From contig NZ_LUHJ01000074.1 of NCBI RefSeq assembly GCF_001597745.1, forward strand, positions 109,139 to 173,138: DNA of 64,000 nt, given 5' to 3'. The notes under the pieces were generated by a model, which had not been told where the DNA came from, made no database searches, and was given only the letters and a program-made list of their open reading frames with translations. The DNA is from Anabaena sp. 4-3 (GTDB lineage Bacteria; Cyanobacteriota; Cyanobacteriia; Cyanobacteriales; Nostocaceae). Within the stretch, counting starts at the first letter, position 1, and every line of letters starts with the position of its first letter. Both the position numbers and the translations under genes were made by a program. Shown in pieces: positions 28,401 to 38,400 of this stretch.

Positions 28401-29495
28401 TGTAACGTCATCAGTAGTATATTGTGCTGCTTCTGTTTGAAACTCAAAACTTAAAGGTAAGAAAGCAGAATCAGGTAAATTTTCCCATGAAAAATACTCT
28501 TGCCATTCAAAGTTTTCTTGTACTGATTGGCTAACTATTTGTAATACTTCTCTGAAAGAAAAGTTATTTTCTAAAGTAGTTGATAGTGGTAAATATTTTG
28601 TGAGCAATCCTATGACTGTTTCTAAATCCTCATATTTACGTCCATCAGCAGCAATACCAATGACTATCTTTGCTTCCTCAGTCAAACGCCATAATAAAAT
28701 CTGCCAACAGCTAACTAAGAAATTAGAAATAGACGTTTCATAATTTTGAACAAGTTCTTCTATTTGTCCAAACAAGTTAGGTTCAATCTTCCACTGATAA
28801 GAACCAATACTGAATTGAGAAGCATTATTTAGTAGTTTATTTTCAAAAGGTAGTGTCAATCCTGGTAAAGCAGATAAATCATATTTTTGCCAATATTCTT
28901 TACCTTCATCTGCATCTGCATCTTCTAGCAACTCATTTTGCCACTCAGAAAATTGCAAGTATTGTACAATGTCTTCACTATCTAATTCTCTACCTTGCAA
29001 ACAAGCACCATAACACTGACTAATTTCAGCTACTAAATTTTTAATTGAACAGCTATCAGCGTAAACCGCAGGTAGATTTATTAGTAAAATATACTTGTTT
29101 ATTGATAAATTAATTAATGAACAACGCAACAGTGAACCTTGCTCAAAGTCCCAAGGTATTAATCTTTCTTGTTGTAATAAATATTCTACCTTGTTTAATT
29201 GTTCCTGTTCTTGAATATCGCTGAAATCAATTACTTGCCAAACCAGAAATCCTTGTTCAGCTATTGACTGCATAGGGGTTTTAATCCCTGCTGGTTTGAT
29301 AAAGTTCGTCCGCAGAATTTCTTGACGATTAATAACTTGTTCTATAGCTGATTTCAAAACATCGATTTTTAGACTTCCTGCGAGCAAAATAGCACCTTGA
29401 ACACAATAAACGGGGTTATCTTTTTGCAGATGCCAAACACGTTTTTGTTGAGGTGAAAGACGAAAACCATTGATAACTTTTTCTTGTACTTGCAT
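25497..29495 (-). CDS. Terminal NRPS module: interface-A(Asp)-PCP-TE
   Basis: This 1332-residue final module adds aspartate and releases the peptide. Residues 1-440 are condensation-like, but the HHxxxDG motif is replaced by LPAVYAD, so it should not form bonds; this matches the interface domains of beta-hydroxy-Asp modules. The adenylation domain (about 460-960) reads DLTKIGHVGK, an aspartate-type code. The carrier serine is Ser1007 in EVGGHSLLA. The thioesterase (about 1075-1330) has Ser1137 in GWSMGG and a C-terminal GDHYTILEEP histidine. Peptide-bond formation must come from the extra C domain at the end of the previous protein, whose fused TauD domain would hydroxylate the Asp. No obvious cyclisation partner is visible, so hydrolysis to a free acid is my guess. 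AAGGA precedes the ATG. Confidence 0.88.
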   Translation of the reverse strand: MQVQEKVINGFRLSPQQKRVWHLQKDNPVYCVQGAILLAGSLKIDVLKSAIEQVINRQEILRTNFIKPAGIKTPMQSIAEQGFLVWQVIDFSDIQEQEQLNKVEYLLQQERLIPWDFEQGSLLRCSLINLSINKYILLINLPAVYADSCSIKNLVAEISQCYGACLQGRELDSEDIVQYLQFSEWQNELLEDADADEGKEYWQKYDLSALPGLTLPFENKLLNNASQFSIGSYQWKIEPNLFGQIEELVQNYETSISNFLVSCWQILLWRLTEEAKIVIGIAADGRKYEDLETVIGLLTKYLPLSTTLENNFSFREVLQIVSQSVQENFEWQEYFSWENLPDSAFLPLSFEFQTEAAQYTTDDVTFSIYKQFACTERFRVKLSCVQQADGLIAGFDYDVNLFSAEIIEILAGYFQTLVTSAVDNPETAINQLALLNESDHHQLLVKFNDTQVDFSDEKCFHQLFTEQVARTPDNVAVIFESQQLTYAELNSRSNQLAHYLQKQGVKPEVLVGIYMNRSLDMIISLLGILKAGGAYLPIDADLPVENVSLRLQDSQTPILLTQQHLAQELEIETVNVICVDELEQDLITESSDNPHTDSSIENLAYVIYTSGSTGKPKGVAVEHQQLINYLYGIRERLNLPAESSFATVSTLAADLGNTAIFPALSTGGCLHIISKERATDPQALEDYFSTHSIDCLKIVPSHLEAILTSVNNKSVFPQQRLILGGEAASWNLINKIQQLAPECTIINHYGPTETTVGVLTYQLCSDNCKYQSVTVPLGRPLPNTQIYILDEQMQPVPMGVKGELYIGGASVTRGYLHRPELTQIKFIANPFSQDGKAFLYKTGDLARYLPDGNIEFLGRVDNQVKIRGYRIELEEITTVLSQHSSVQQAVVLLQEDETGNQRLVAYIVPRKDVIANVDDWRDFLKSKLPEYMIPSAFMKLKTLPLTSNGKVNRQALPIVDLLNETTENAFVPPRESIELQLKNIWEEILQIRPIGVKNNFFEVGGHSLLAVRLIARIEKSFQQKIPLSAFLKNPTIEHLAGILRQEPASISVSPLVSIQPLGNQKPFFCIHPSEGHVICYYHLAKYLGAERPFYGLVAPGLYGECEPYNQIEDMANFYIQALKKVQPEGPYLLGGWSMGGVIALEMAIQLQKQGENVDFLALIDSKPPTLNNHHQDFSKVTDAQLLANIAIGTAASFGKDLSFLKTTLETIAPEKQLSYVLDIMKKEDFLPPDISLEQISYFLAVNKANHQAIINYRAKLYSGKVSFFQASHSLNIQEVEQISQDANERILAWNQLVQEITDVHILPGDHYTILEEPHVQVLAEKLKHALEQ

Positions 29496-29527
29496 TTTAG
29501 TCTATTCCTTAGATTTCAACATTTGAT

Positions 29528-29560
29528 AGATCCCCGACTTCTTCAAGAAGTCGGGGATCT
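29528..29560. repeat. 33-bp palindrome in the operon gap
   Basis: Two perfect 16-base arms (29528-29543 and 29545-29560) surround one base, in the 88-bp gap between the last two NRPS genes. The core GATCCCCGACTTCTT is a familiar dispersed palindrome of cyanobacterial genomes. As RNA it would form a strong hairpin that could stabilise or partly terminate the operon transcript. Confidence 0.75.
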
Positions 29561-29583
29561 GGGTATTAAGTTTTAAGCTTGAG

Positions 29584-32500
29584 TTACTTACTATTCACAA
29601 TTTCGCCCATCGCTACCACAATTTTCCGCTTACCCACATAAGGATTACGTGCGTGAGCAGTGAGCATATTATCGAGCATTAAAATATCGCCTTTCTGCCA
29701 AGGGAAAGCAATTTCAGCTTGCTCATAAACAGATGTAACTTCATCAATCACCGATTGTTCTATTGGTGTAGCATCACCGTAATAAACATTTCTTGGGAGA
29801 TTTTCTTCACCGAACAATGACAACAGAGATTCACGGACTGAAGAATCTAAATAAGCGATATGGTGCAACTGAATTTGATTAAAAAATACCGATTCACCTG
29901 TTTTGGGATGTTGAGCGATCGCTTGGCGAATTTCTTTAGTTTTTAATCCTCCATCTGCTTTCCATTCCCACTCAATAGCATTCTGTTTACAGAATTTTTC
30001 TACTGCTGCTTTATCAGTGGTGTGAAAGAAGTTTTGCCAACTTACATCTAATCCGTCTGTGTAGTTACGCACATACATTAATCCCTTTTCGGCAAATCTT
30101 TCTCTAATTTCAGGATTGAGTAATTGATAAACTTTGCGACAATCAACAATTGGTGTTTCTCCCCGTTCTTGCGCTGGCTGTACACAGTAAAACCATATTT
30201 TCATTGGCCATCTGTGCATGTGAGAACTTTCATTGTGAAAGAGAATTGCTTTATCTGCCGGATAAGGTGTAGAACCATAGACTTTACCACCTAAACCTTC
30301 CCTGGGTAAATCACCATATTCACCAAATAATTCTGGACAAACAGCTTGAGCAAAGGTTTCAAAATCCGCTACTGAATTGGCGTTAAATCCTCGGAATAGG
30401 ATAGCACCATGTTTAAACAAATTACTGTCTATAAATTGCTGATTATTTTTAGCCCAATCTATAAAATCCAAATCAGATGTATTGGGTTGACAAACAAGAG
30501 GTAAAGTTTCTCCTGGCTGAAGATAATCAGTTTTAACTAATTGTGATTCAGCAAAACTAACAGCTTTTGGCTTAACCTTTTTGAACTTTTGCAAGTTAGC
30601 AGACTGACGTTTTGTTTTGTCGGTAATTTGTTTTTGTTTTTCCTCTGGAGTTAGCATATCTAAGGAGTTGATTTTGGTATCTGGTGCGGCGACAATGCTA
30701 GTGAGCAGAGTTTGAAAGTGGTTGGATAGACGAGCAATATCTGTTTCTGCAAATAAATCTGTTTTGTATTTCCAGCCAAAAGAAATTTTATGTTCAGTTT
30801 CTACCGCAAATAAAGCTAAATCAAACTTAGACTGTCCATCTTCAATTTCCAGAGGATGTAATTTTAAATCAGCAAGCTCAATTTCTGTCGTTGGCGTATT
30901 CTGCAAAACAAACAATACTTGGAACAGAGGAGTTTGTTGTAAATTTCGCTCACTTCTTAACTCTTCCACCAATTTTTCAAAAGGTAAATCTTGGTGAGCA
31001 TAAGCTTGTAACGTGACTTCACGCACACGCTGTAATAACTCTCGGAAACTGGGATTACCGCGCATATCCGTGCGTAAAACCAACAAATTTATAAAGAAAC
31101 CAATTAGTAATTCTGTATTTGTCTGAGTGCGATTAGCAATATCAGTACCAACCACAATATCATCTAGGTTGGTGTAGCGATAAAGTAAAGTTTGTAAACC
31201 TGCCAGTAAAGTCATAAATAAAGTTACATTTTCCTGGCGGCTCAATTCTATAATCTGTTGTGATAAATCTTCAGATAATTCAAAATTGTAAGTTGCACCT
31301 TTATAACTTGGAATAGCAGATTGTTCACGTTGAATAGGTAACTTTAAGGTTGGTAAATTACCACCTAATAACTGTTGTTTCCAATAGGCTAATTGAGCTT
31401 CTAAAACTTCCCCCTGTAACCATTTCCTTTGCCACATAGCGAAGTCAGCATATTGTATCGATAAAGGTGGTAATGGGTTACTTTCACTAGCACAGAAAGC
31501 TTCATATAAAGTTGCCATTTCTTGAACTAAAACCCCCATTGACCAAGCATCAGAAATAATGTGGTGCATTGTCAACAGCAGCACATATTCTGTTGCAGAT
31601 AACTTCAATAAAGTGACCCGTAATAAAGGAGCTTGATTTAAATCAAAGGGTTGTAACTTTTCTGAAGTAGCTATCTCTTCAACTCGGTTAGCTTGCTCAG
31701 TTGGTGCAAGGTTTTCTAAATCAATAATCGGCAACTCTAAAGTTAAATTAGGTGTAATAAATTGAATTGGTTTACCTTCAACTGCAACAAAGCTAGTTCG
31801 CAAAGTTTCATGTCTTTGCACAACCGCATTGAAACTTTTTTCCAGTGCAGGTATATTCAGTAAACCAGTCAACCGCACAGGAGCAGAAAGATTATATAAA
31901 GGACTATTGGGAATTAGTTGACTCAGAAACCACAGACGTTGTTGAGCAAAAGAAAGTAGTAATTCTTCATCCCGTGAAACCACCTGAATAGGAGGATATT
32001 CAACCAGAATAGGTGCAGACTTCCTATCAATAACTTCCCCCAGTCCTGCTATTGTTGGCGACTCAAATAAACAACGTAAAGGAATAGTCACATTAAATTC
32101 ATCTCGAATTCGTGACATTACTTGCGTAGCTAATAGCGAATGCCCACCCAAATTAAAGAAATTATCGTAAATACCCACCTTTTCGACATTTAAAATCTGT
32201 GACCAAATTCTGACTAAATTTTCTTCAATAGTATTACGTGGTTTTGCATATTCATTTTCTCTTTTTAGTTGAGATGTATCAGGATTTGGTAATGATTTTC
32301 TGTCTACTTTACCATTAGGTGTTAATGGTAATTTATCCAACAACATATAAGCTGATGGAATCATGAACTGAGGCAACTTTGATTGTAGATATTGACGCAG
32401 TTTTACGATTAATTCGGAAACATCAACGGATAATTTTGGTACAATATAAGCCACTAATTGCTGATTTCCTGGTACATCTTCCCTAGCAATAACAACCGCT

Positions 32501-35262
32501 TCCTGCACAGTATAATGTTGTCTAAGGGTAGTTTCAATTTCCCCTAACTCAATGCGAAACCCGCGTAATTTTACTTGATTGTCTATACGTTCCAAATATT
32601 CAATATTGCCATCTGGTAAATAGCGAGCTAAATCACCAGTCTTGTATAACTTCTGATTAAAAGTAGAAGATATGAATTTTTCTGTGGTTAATTCTGGGCG
32701 ATTTAAATAGCCTCGTGATAGTCCTGCACCACCAATATACAACTCGCCCGGTACGCCAATCGGTACAGGCTGTAATTGCTGGTCTAAAATATAAATTTGG
32801 GTGTTAGCAATAGGGCGACCAATAGGAATTAAAGATTTTGATAATTTATTAGGATCTACTTGATAAACCGTTGACCAAATAGTTGTTTCTGTTGGGCCAT
32901 ATAAATTCCATAACTCAGCAGATTTTGCTAATAAATTTTCTGCCAAATCATAGGAAAGAGCCTCACCACCACAAAGGATTTTTAACTGTTTACTACCAAC
33001 CCAACCAGATGTTAATAACATTCGCCAAGTGGCTGGAGTTGCTTGCATCACTGTTGCACCACTAGCGGCAATATTTTGACTTAATTTTTCCCCATCCATT
33101 GCTACTTCACGGCTGACTACTACCAGACGTGCGCCACAAATTAATGGTAAATATATTTCCAATGCAGCAATATCAAAGGATATGGAAGTAACCGCCAAAA
33201 GGATATCAGCTTCAGTTAATCCAGGCTGATGGCGCATTGATTGCAAAAAATTGACAACACTAGCATGATTAATTTGTACACCCTTGGGTTTACCTGTAGA
33301 ACCAGAGGTGTAAATAACATAAGCCAGGTGAGAAGAATTGAGATTTTGCGGTTGTGAATTTGGAATTGAATTATTAATTTTTTTCCAATCTGTATCTATA
33401 CAAATGATTTGACAATGATGATGAGAAATATGATTTAATAATTTGTTTTGAGTCAATAAAAACTTCACTTGAGCATCTTCTAACATTAGAGATAAACGCT
33501 CTTGGGGATAAGCTGGATCTAGAGGTACATAAGCACCACCAGCTTTAAGAATCCCCAAAAGTCCTACCACCATTTCTAAGGAACGTTCAACACAAATTCC
33601 TACTAAAGTATCTGGTTTAACTCCCAAACTTTGTAAATAAAATGCTAATTGATTACTTTTTTGATTTAGTTCTTGGTAAGTTAACTTCTCCTCACCAAAA
33701 ACTACAGCCACACTATCAGGCGTTTTTTGTGCTTGTAATTCAATTAGCTGATGAATACAAACATCTTTTTCCCAATCAATTTGGGTATTATTCCAGTCAA
33801 ATAAAAACTGATTTTTTTCTTCTAATGTTAATAATGATAATTCAGAAATTGTTGCTTGAGGATTATCAACAATGGCAGATAATAGATTGTGGAAATGTGC
33901 CACCATTCGCGCAATAGTAGCAGATTCAAATAATTCAGAACTATATTCAAAAGAACCTACTAATCCTGTATCATTTTCAGATAAACATAAATCTAAATCA
34001 AATTTTGCTGTTTGATGAGCATCATTATCAAAGTTATTCAACGTTAGTTCTGGTAACTCCAGAGTTTGTGTAGGGGTATTCTGAAGTTGAAAGGCAACTT
34101 GAAATAATGGATTATAGTTAAGATGACGCTCTGGTTGTAGTTCTTCTACTAACTTTTCAAAAGGTAAATCTTGATGGGCATAAGCTCCTAATGTTACATC
34201 TTTTACACGAGATAATAATTCTGTAAAAGTGGGATGACCAGATAAATCTGAACGCAGTACCAAAGTATTAACAAAAAAGCCAATTAACTTTTCTATTTCT
34301 TCTCTATTACGGTTAGCAATCGGAGAACCAATACAAATATCATCCTGACCTGTATAACGATACAATAAAACCTTAAACGCCGCTAATAAAGTCATGAATA
34401 AAGTTACACCTTGTCCCCGACTAAGAGAGCGTAATTTTTCAGTTAGCTCATAGGATAAAACAAAATCATAGCTTGCACCTTTAAAACTAGGTATATTAGG
34501 TCTAGGTTTATCTGTAGGCAAAGATAGCAAAGAAATATTATTAAGTTGTTTTTTCCAATAATTTAATTGTTTTTCTAATACTTCACCTTGTAACCGCTCT
34601 TGTTGCCACACTGCAAAATCTGCATATTGAATTGGTAATTTGGGCAAATATGGTAATTGCTCCCTAGTACAAAAAGCCGGGTAAAGTGTAGCTAATTCTT
34701 CCACTAATAAACCCATTGACCAACCATCAGCAATAATGTGGTGTAAAGTAAATAAAAACACATATTCTCTTTGACTTATTTGCAGTAAACGCACCCGTAA
34801 TAACTGACCAGATTCTAAGTCAAAAGCAGAAAGAGCTTCTTGACTAATTAACTTTTGTGCCTCTTGCTCTGGAAATGTGGATTGACTTAGATCAACTACT
34901 GGTATTGTTAACTGTAAAGATGGAGAAATTATTTGGACAGGATGCCCGTCTACAGTTGTAAATGTAGTCCGTAAAATTTCGTGACGCTTAATAATTTCAT
35001 TTAAGCTTTGCTCTAAAGCTTTTATATTTAGATTACCTTGAAGTCGGACAGCACCGGGAATATTATAAAAAGGGTTCCCTGGCTCTAATTGGTCTAAAAA
35101 CCATAATCTTTTTTGAGCAAATGATAAAGGAAATGTATTAGAATCCCTGCTTTGGGGTTTGATAAAATTAGTTTTCTTCTGGTTTTGTTGATTAATTTTT
35201 TGCAGCAGTAATGCACGTTTTTCAGGGGAAAGTGCGGCGATTTTTTGGGCAATATCAGTCAT
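29584..35262 (-). CDS. NRPS: C-A(Gly)-PCP-C with fused TauD hydroxylase
   Basis: This is an 1892-residue protein. The first C domain has HHIIADG at 174-180. The adenylation code is DILQLGLIWK, the classical glycine code. The carrier serine is Ser1042. A second C domain (about 1080-1520) has HHIISDA at 1233-1239, so the last Gly of the HHxxxDG motif is Ala, while both His and the Asp remain. The C-terminal 350 residues are a TauD/TfdA Fe(II)/2-oxoglutarate oxygenase of the SyrP type: His1676 and Glu1678 in FHNESSH, and the distal His1870 in LTAHARN. The second C domain and oxygenase serve the Asp module encoded next: the oxygenase hydroxylates carrier-bound Asp and the C domain condenses it. 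Fusion of a hydroxylase to the preceding module is unusual; the paralogous cassette at 38717-44689 has it as a separate gene. AGGAAAA precedes the ATG. Confidence 0.9.
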   Translation of the reverse strand: MTDIAQKIAALSPEKRALLLQKINQQNQKKTNFIKPQSRDSNTFPLSFAQKRLWFLDQLEPGNPFYNIPGAVRLQGNLNIKALEQSLNEIIKRHEILRTTFTTVDGHPVQIISPSLQLTIPVVDLSQSTFPEQEAQKLISQEALSAFDLESGQLLRVRLLQISQREYVFLFTLHHIIADGWSMGLLVEELATLYPAFCTREQLPYLPKLPIQYADFAVWQQERLQGEVLEKQLNYWKKQLNNISLLSLPTDKPRPNIPSFKGASYDFVLSYELTEKLRSLSRGQGVTLFMTLLAAFKVLLYRYTGQDDICIGSPIANRNREEIEKLIGFFVNTLVLRSDLSGHPTFTELLSRVKDVTLGAYAHQDLPFEKLVEELQPERHLNYNPLFQVAFQLQNTPTQTLELPELTLNNFDNDAHQTAKFDLDLCLSENDTGLVGSFEYSSELFESATIARMVAHFHNLLSAIVDNPQATISELSLLTLEEKNQFLFDWNNTQIDWEKDVCIHQLIELQAQKTPDSVAVVFGEEKLTYQELNQKSNQLAFYLQSLGVKPDTLVGICVERSLEMVVGLLGILKAGGAYVPLDPAYPQERLSLMLEDAQVKFLLTQNKLLNHISHHHCQIICIDTDWKKINNSIPNSQPQNLNSSHLAYVIYTSGSTGKPKGVQINHASVVNFLQSMRHQPGLTEADILLAVTSISFDIAALEIYLPLICGARLVVVSREVAMDGEKLSQNIAASGATVMQATPATWRMLLTSGWVGSKQLKILCGGEALSYDLAENLLAKSAELWNLYGPTETTIWSTVYQVDPNKLSKSLIPIGRPIANTQIYILDQQLQPVPIGVPGELYIGGAGLSRGYLNRPELTTEKFISSTFNQKLYKTGDLARYLPDGNIEYLERIDNQVKLRGFRIELGEIETTLRQHYTVQEAVVIAREDVPGNQQLVAYIVPKLSVDVSELIVKLRQYLQSKLPQFMIPSAYMLLDKLPLTPNGKVDRKSLPNPDTSQLKRENEYAKPRNTIEENLVRIWSQILNVEKVGIYDNFFNLGGHSLLATQVMSRIRDEFNVTIPLRCLFESPTIAGLGEVIDRKSAPILVEYPPIQVVSRDEELLLSFAQQRLWFLSQLIPNSPLYNLSAPVRLTGLLNIPALEKSFNAVVQRHETLRTSFVAVEGKPIQFITPNLTLELPIIDLENLAPTEQANRVEEIATSEKLQPFDLNQAPLLRVTLLKLSATEYVLLLTMHHIISDAWSMGVLVQEMATLYEAFCASESNPLPPLSIQYADFAMWQRKWLQGEVLEAQLAYWKQQLLGGNLPTLKLPIQREQSAIPSYKGATYNFELSEDLSQQIIELSRQENVTLFMTLLAGLQTLLYRYTNLDDIVVGTDIANRTQTNTELLIGFFINLLVLRTDMRGNPSFRELLQRVREVTLQAYAHQDLPFEKLVEELRSERNLQQTPLFQVLFVLQNTPTTEIELADLKLHPLEIEDGQSKFDLALFAVETEHKISFGWKYKTDLFAETDIARLSNHFQTLLTSIVAAPDTKINSLDMLTPEEKQKQITDKTKRQSANLQKFKKVKPKAVSFAESQLVKTDYLQPGETLPLVCQPNTSDLDFIDWAKNNQQFIDSNLFKHGAILFRGFNANSVADFETFAQAVCPELFGEYGDLPREGLGGKVYGSTPYPADKAILFHNESSHMHRWPMKIWFYCVQPAQERGETPIVDCRKVYQLLNPEIRERFAEKGLMYVRNYTDGLDVSWQNFFHTTDKAAVEKFCKQNAIEWEWKADGGLKTKEIRQAIAQHPKTGESVFFNQIQLHHIAYLDSSVRESLLSLFGEENLPRNVYYGDATPIEQSVIDEVTSVYEQAEIAFPWQKGDILMLDNMLTAHARNPYVGKRKIVVAMGEIVNSK

Positions 35263-35428
35263 TTTATTTTCCTGGTTTATTTGTGTAGTTTTGTTGATTG
35301 TTTAAAAATAAAAATTAATTTATATATGGGTTCGGTTGAGGTGAAGAAACCCAAGATTTTCACGACTTACGCAAAATATATCTTATGTCCTTTTCTTTGC
35401 TAAACAGTGTCGTCATTTTGTAGACTTT

Positions 35429-35456
35429 GTTGGGTTGCGCTGTCGCTTAACCCAAC
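35429..35456. repeat. GTTGGGTT inverted repeat in the operon gap
   Basis: GTTGGGTT (35429-35436) pairs with AACCCAAC (35449-35456). It is a second copy of the element at 8585-8611. It sits in the 206-bp gap between two NRPS genes, the longest gap in the cluster, and marks where the two Gly-Asp cassettes meet. Confidence 0.65.
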
Positions 35457-35468
35457 CTACAGTTTTGA

Positions 35469-38400
35469 CTAAATATTGCTGATTTCTGAATCTGGTAAAA
35501 TTTCTAATTCTGCTAAAATTTGCTCTAATAATTGACTGTCCGTTTGTTCTATTTGTTTTTCAGCAACAAGCACCACTAATTCCGCAATGGTAGGAGTTGC
35601 AAAGATTTGACGTAAAGATAACTCAACTCCCAAAGCGTTATACAACCTAGAAGTGACTTGAGTTAACAGTAAAGAATGTCCACCTAAATCAAAGAAATTA
35701 TCATGAATACCAACTTTTTCTAACCTTAATACTTCAGCCCAAATTTCTGCTAGGGTTTTTTCTATTTCTGTTTTAGGTGGTACATAAGTGGCTGCTAATT
35801 CTGGTTTAACCTGTTCTGGTGCAGGTAAAGATTGTCGAGCAATTTTACCATTTGCTGTTAAAGGTAATGCCTTCAAGAATACATAAACAGAAGGGATCAT
35901 GTATTCTGGTAATGTTTCTTTGAGGAAGTCTCGCAGTTGATTAGATGTTAACTGACTGTGGTTTTCAGGAACCACATACGCTACTAACTTTTGGTTGTTA
36001 TATTCATCTGCATTAACTATAACTACTGCTTGTTGAATATCTGGATGTTGAGAAAGTTCAACTTCAATTTCTCCTAACTCAATGCGGAAACCTCTGATTT
36101 TTACTTGGTTATCAATTCTGCCTAAAAACTCTAAATTGCCATCAGCGTGATAGCGAACTAAATCACCAGTTTTATATAGACGTTGTGATATTGAGTCATG
36201 AAAAGTATGTTGAATAAACTTTTCATTGGTGATTTCAGGATGATTGAGATAACCTCTAGCTACACCAGCACCACTAATATATAATTCACCGGGTACACCA
36301 ATGGGTACAGGTTGCAATTGTGCATCTAAAACATAAACTTGGGTATTTGCTAAGGGTTTACCTAAAGGTACGGTTTGAGAGTTTGTATCAATCTGTTCAA
36401 CCTGATAAGTTAATACTCCTACAGTTGTCTCAGTTGGCCCATAATGATTGATAATTATGCACTCAGGATTTAAAGACTGAATCTTTTTAATTAACTCCCA
36501 ACTGCAAGCTTCTCCTCCTAAAATTAACCGTGCTTTTGGTAATAAATCGGCAGCAAATTCAGAAGTTAATAAAGCCTCTAAATGTGCAGGTACAATTTTT
36601 AAACAATCAATGGGTTTTTGACGAAAATAATCAGCTAATGCTTCTCCATTTGTTGCACGTTCATTAGAGATGAGATGCAAACAACCTCCGCTACACAAAG
36701 CTGGAAAAATAGATGTATTGCCTAAATCTGCTGCTAAGGTGGAAACTAAAGCAAAACTTGCAATTTTAGGCAGGTTTAATCTTTGTTGAATGCTGTAGAG
36801 GTAATTGAGAATTTGTCGATGTTCAATTGCAACTCCTTTGGGTTGACCTGTAGAACCGGAGGTATAGATAATATAAGCTAAATTTTCCTCTGTAATCTGG
36901 ATATTGGGATTTTCAGAATTATGATTACTAATTTCTGCTTGGTTTGTATCTAAATTAATAACAACAGGTGCTGTGAGTGTGGGGTGTTGTTGTTGAATAG
37001 CAGAATTGGTTAATAATATTTGTGCTTGAGCGTCTTCTAACCTTGTAAGTAAGCTTTGTGTGGGAAAGTTGGGGTCTAATGGTAAATATGCTCCCCCAGC
37101 TTTGAGTACAGCAAGAATGCTAATAATTGCTTCTAAAGAACGTTCTAAGCAAATAGCAACTATGCTTTCTGGTACTACTCCATTTTGTTGCAAATAATGA
37201 GCGATTTGGTTAGTGCGGGCGTTGAGTTCTTTGTAGGTAAGTTGTTTATCCTCATAGACAACAGCTATATTATCCGGGTTGATTTTTACCTGTTGTTCAA
37301 ATAGTTGATGAATGAGCTTATTTTGAGGAAATTCTGTTTGGGTGTTGTTGAATTCATAAATTAGTTGTTGGTAATCCTTTTCTGGGAGAATATTTAACTT
37401 GCTAATTGCTGTGTCTGGCTCAGATATTACATTTGCTAATAAAGTTTCAAACTGTGCTGCTACACTAGCGATATTTACCGATGAGAATAAATTAGAATTA
37501 TAATAAAAATTTAATTGCCAATTACCTTGATTTTCAATACAAGATAGCCTCAGATTGAATTTATCTAAATATGATTCAATTTTATCAATCAACCAATTAA
37601 TATTTTGATTACTTGGTTGTAATTTTATTTCTTGATAATCAAAACCCACAGCTAAATTATCAAATTTATTAATCTGTTCCCAGTTATAATACTGCTGCCA
37701 TTGTTTGGCTTCTTCTTTGTTTGCGGCAATCTGTTCTATTAAATTAATAATTGTCTGTTGGTTATCTAATTCAATTGTAATTGGTAAATATTTTGCTAAC
37801 AAACCCATAGCTGACTCTAATTCTTGATAGGGTCTACCATCAAAAGCTGTACCAATGATTAATTCTGATTCGCTGGTGAGTCTCGAAACTAAAATTAGCC
37901 AACAAGCAAAGAATAGATTATCTAACGGAGTTGTAAATTTATCTCCAAAAAGTTTGATTTTTTCTACCAAGCTAGAATTGATTTTTTGACTTAAAATACC
38001 TGGTTGATATTCTTGACTAGGAATGGGTTGTTTTTGCCAGGGCAGTTTAAGATTGATGCCAGCAGAAATATCTTGTTGCTGCCAATAATTTTTTCCTAAC
38101 TCACTATCGCTGCTTGTCAATAGTTCTTGTTGCCATGTAGCAATATCTACATATTGTAAAGGTTCTTCAGTAATTTCAGATGATGCTAAATTATCAGTAT
38201 ATAAACTTTTAATCTCGCTGACTAAATTCTGTAATGATTTTACATCTCCACAAATAGCAGGTAAGGATATCAACAGTAAATGCTGATGAGAAGACAGAGT
38301 TAAAATATATGTATTTAATAGAGAATCTTGTGCAAAATTAAAATTAATATTCTTTGATTCTTGAAACAATTCTTTGCACTTTGCTTGTTGGGTTGGTAAA

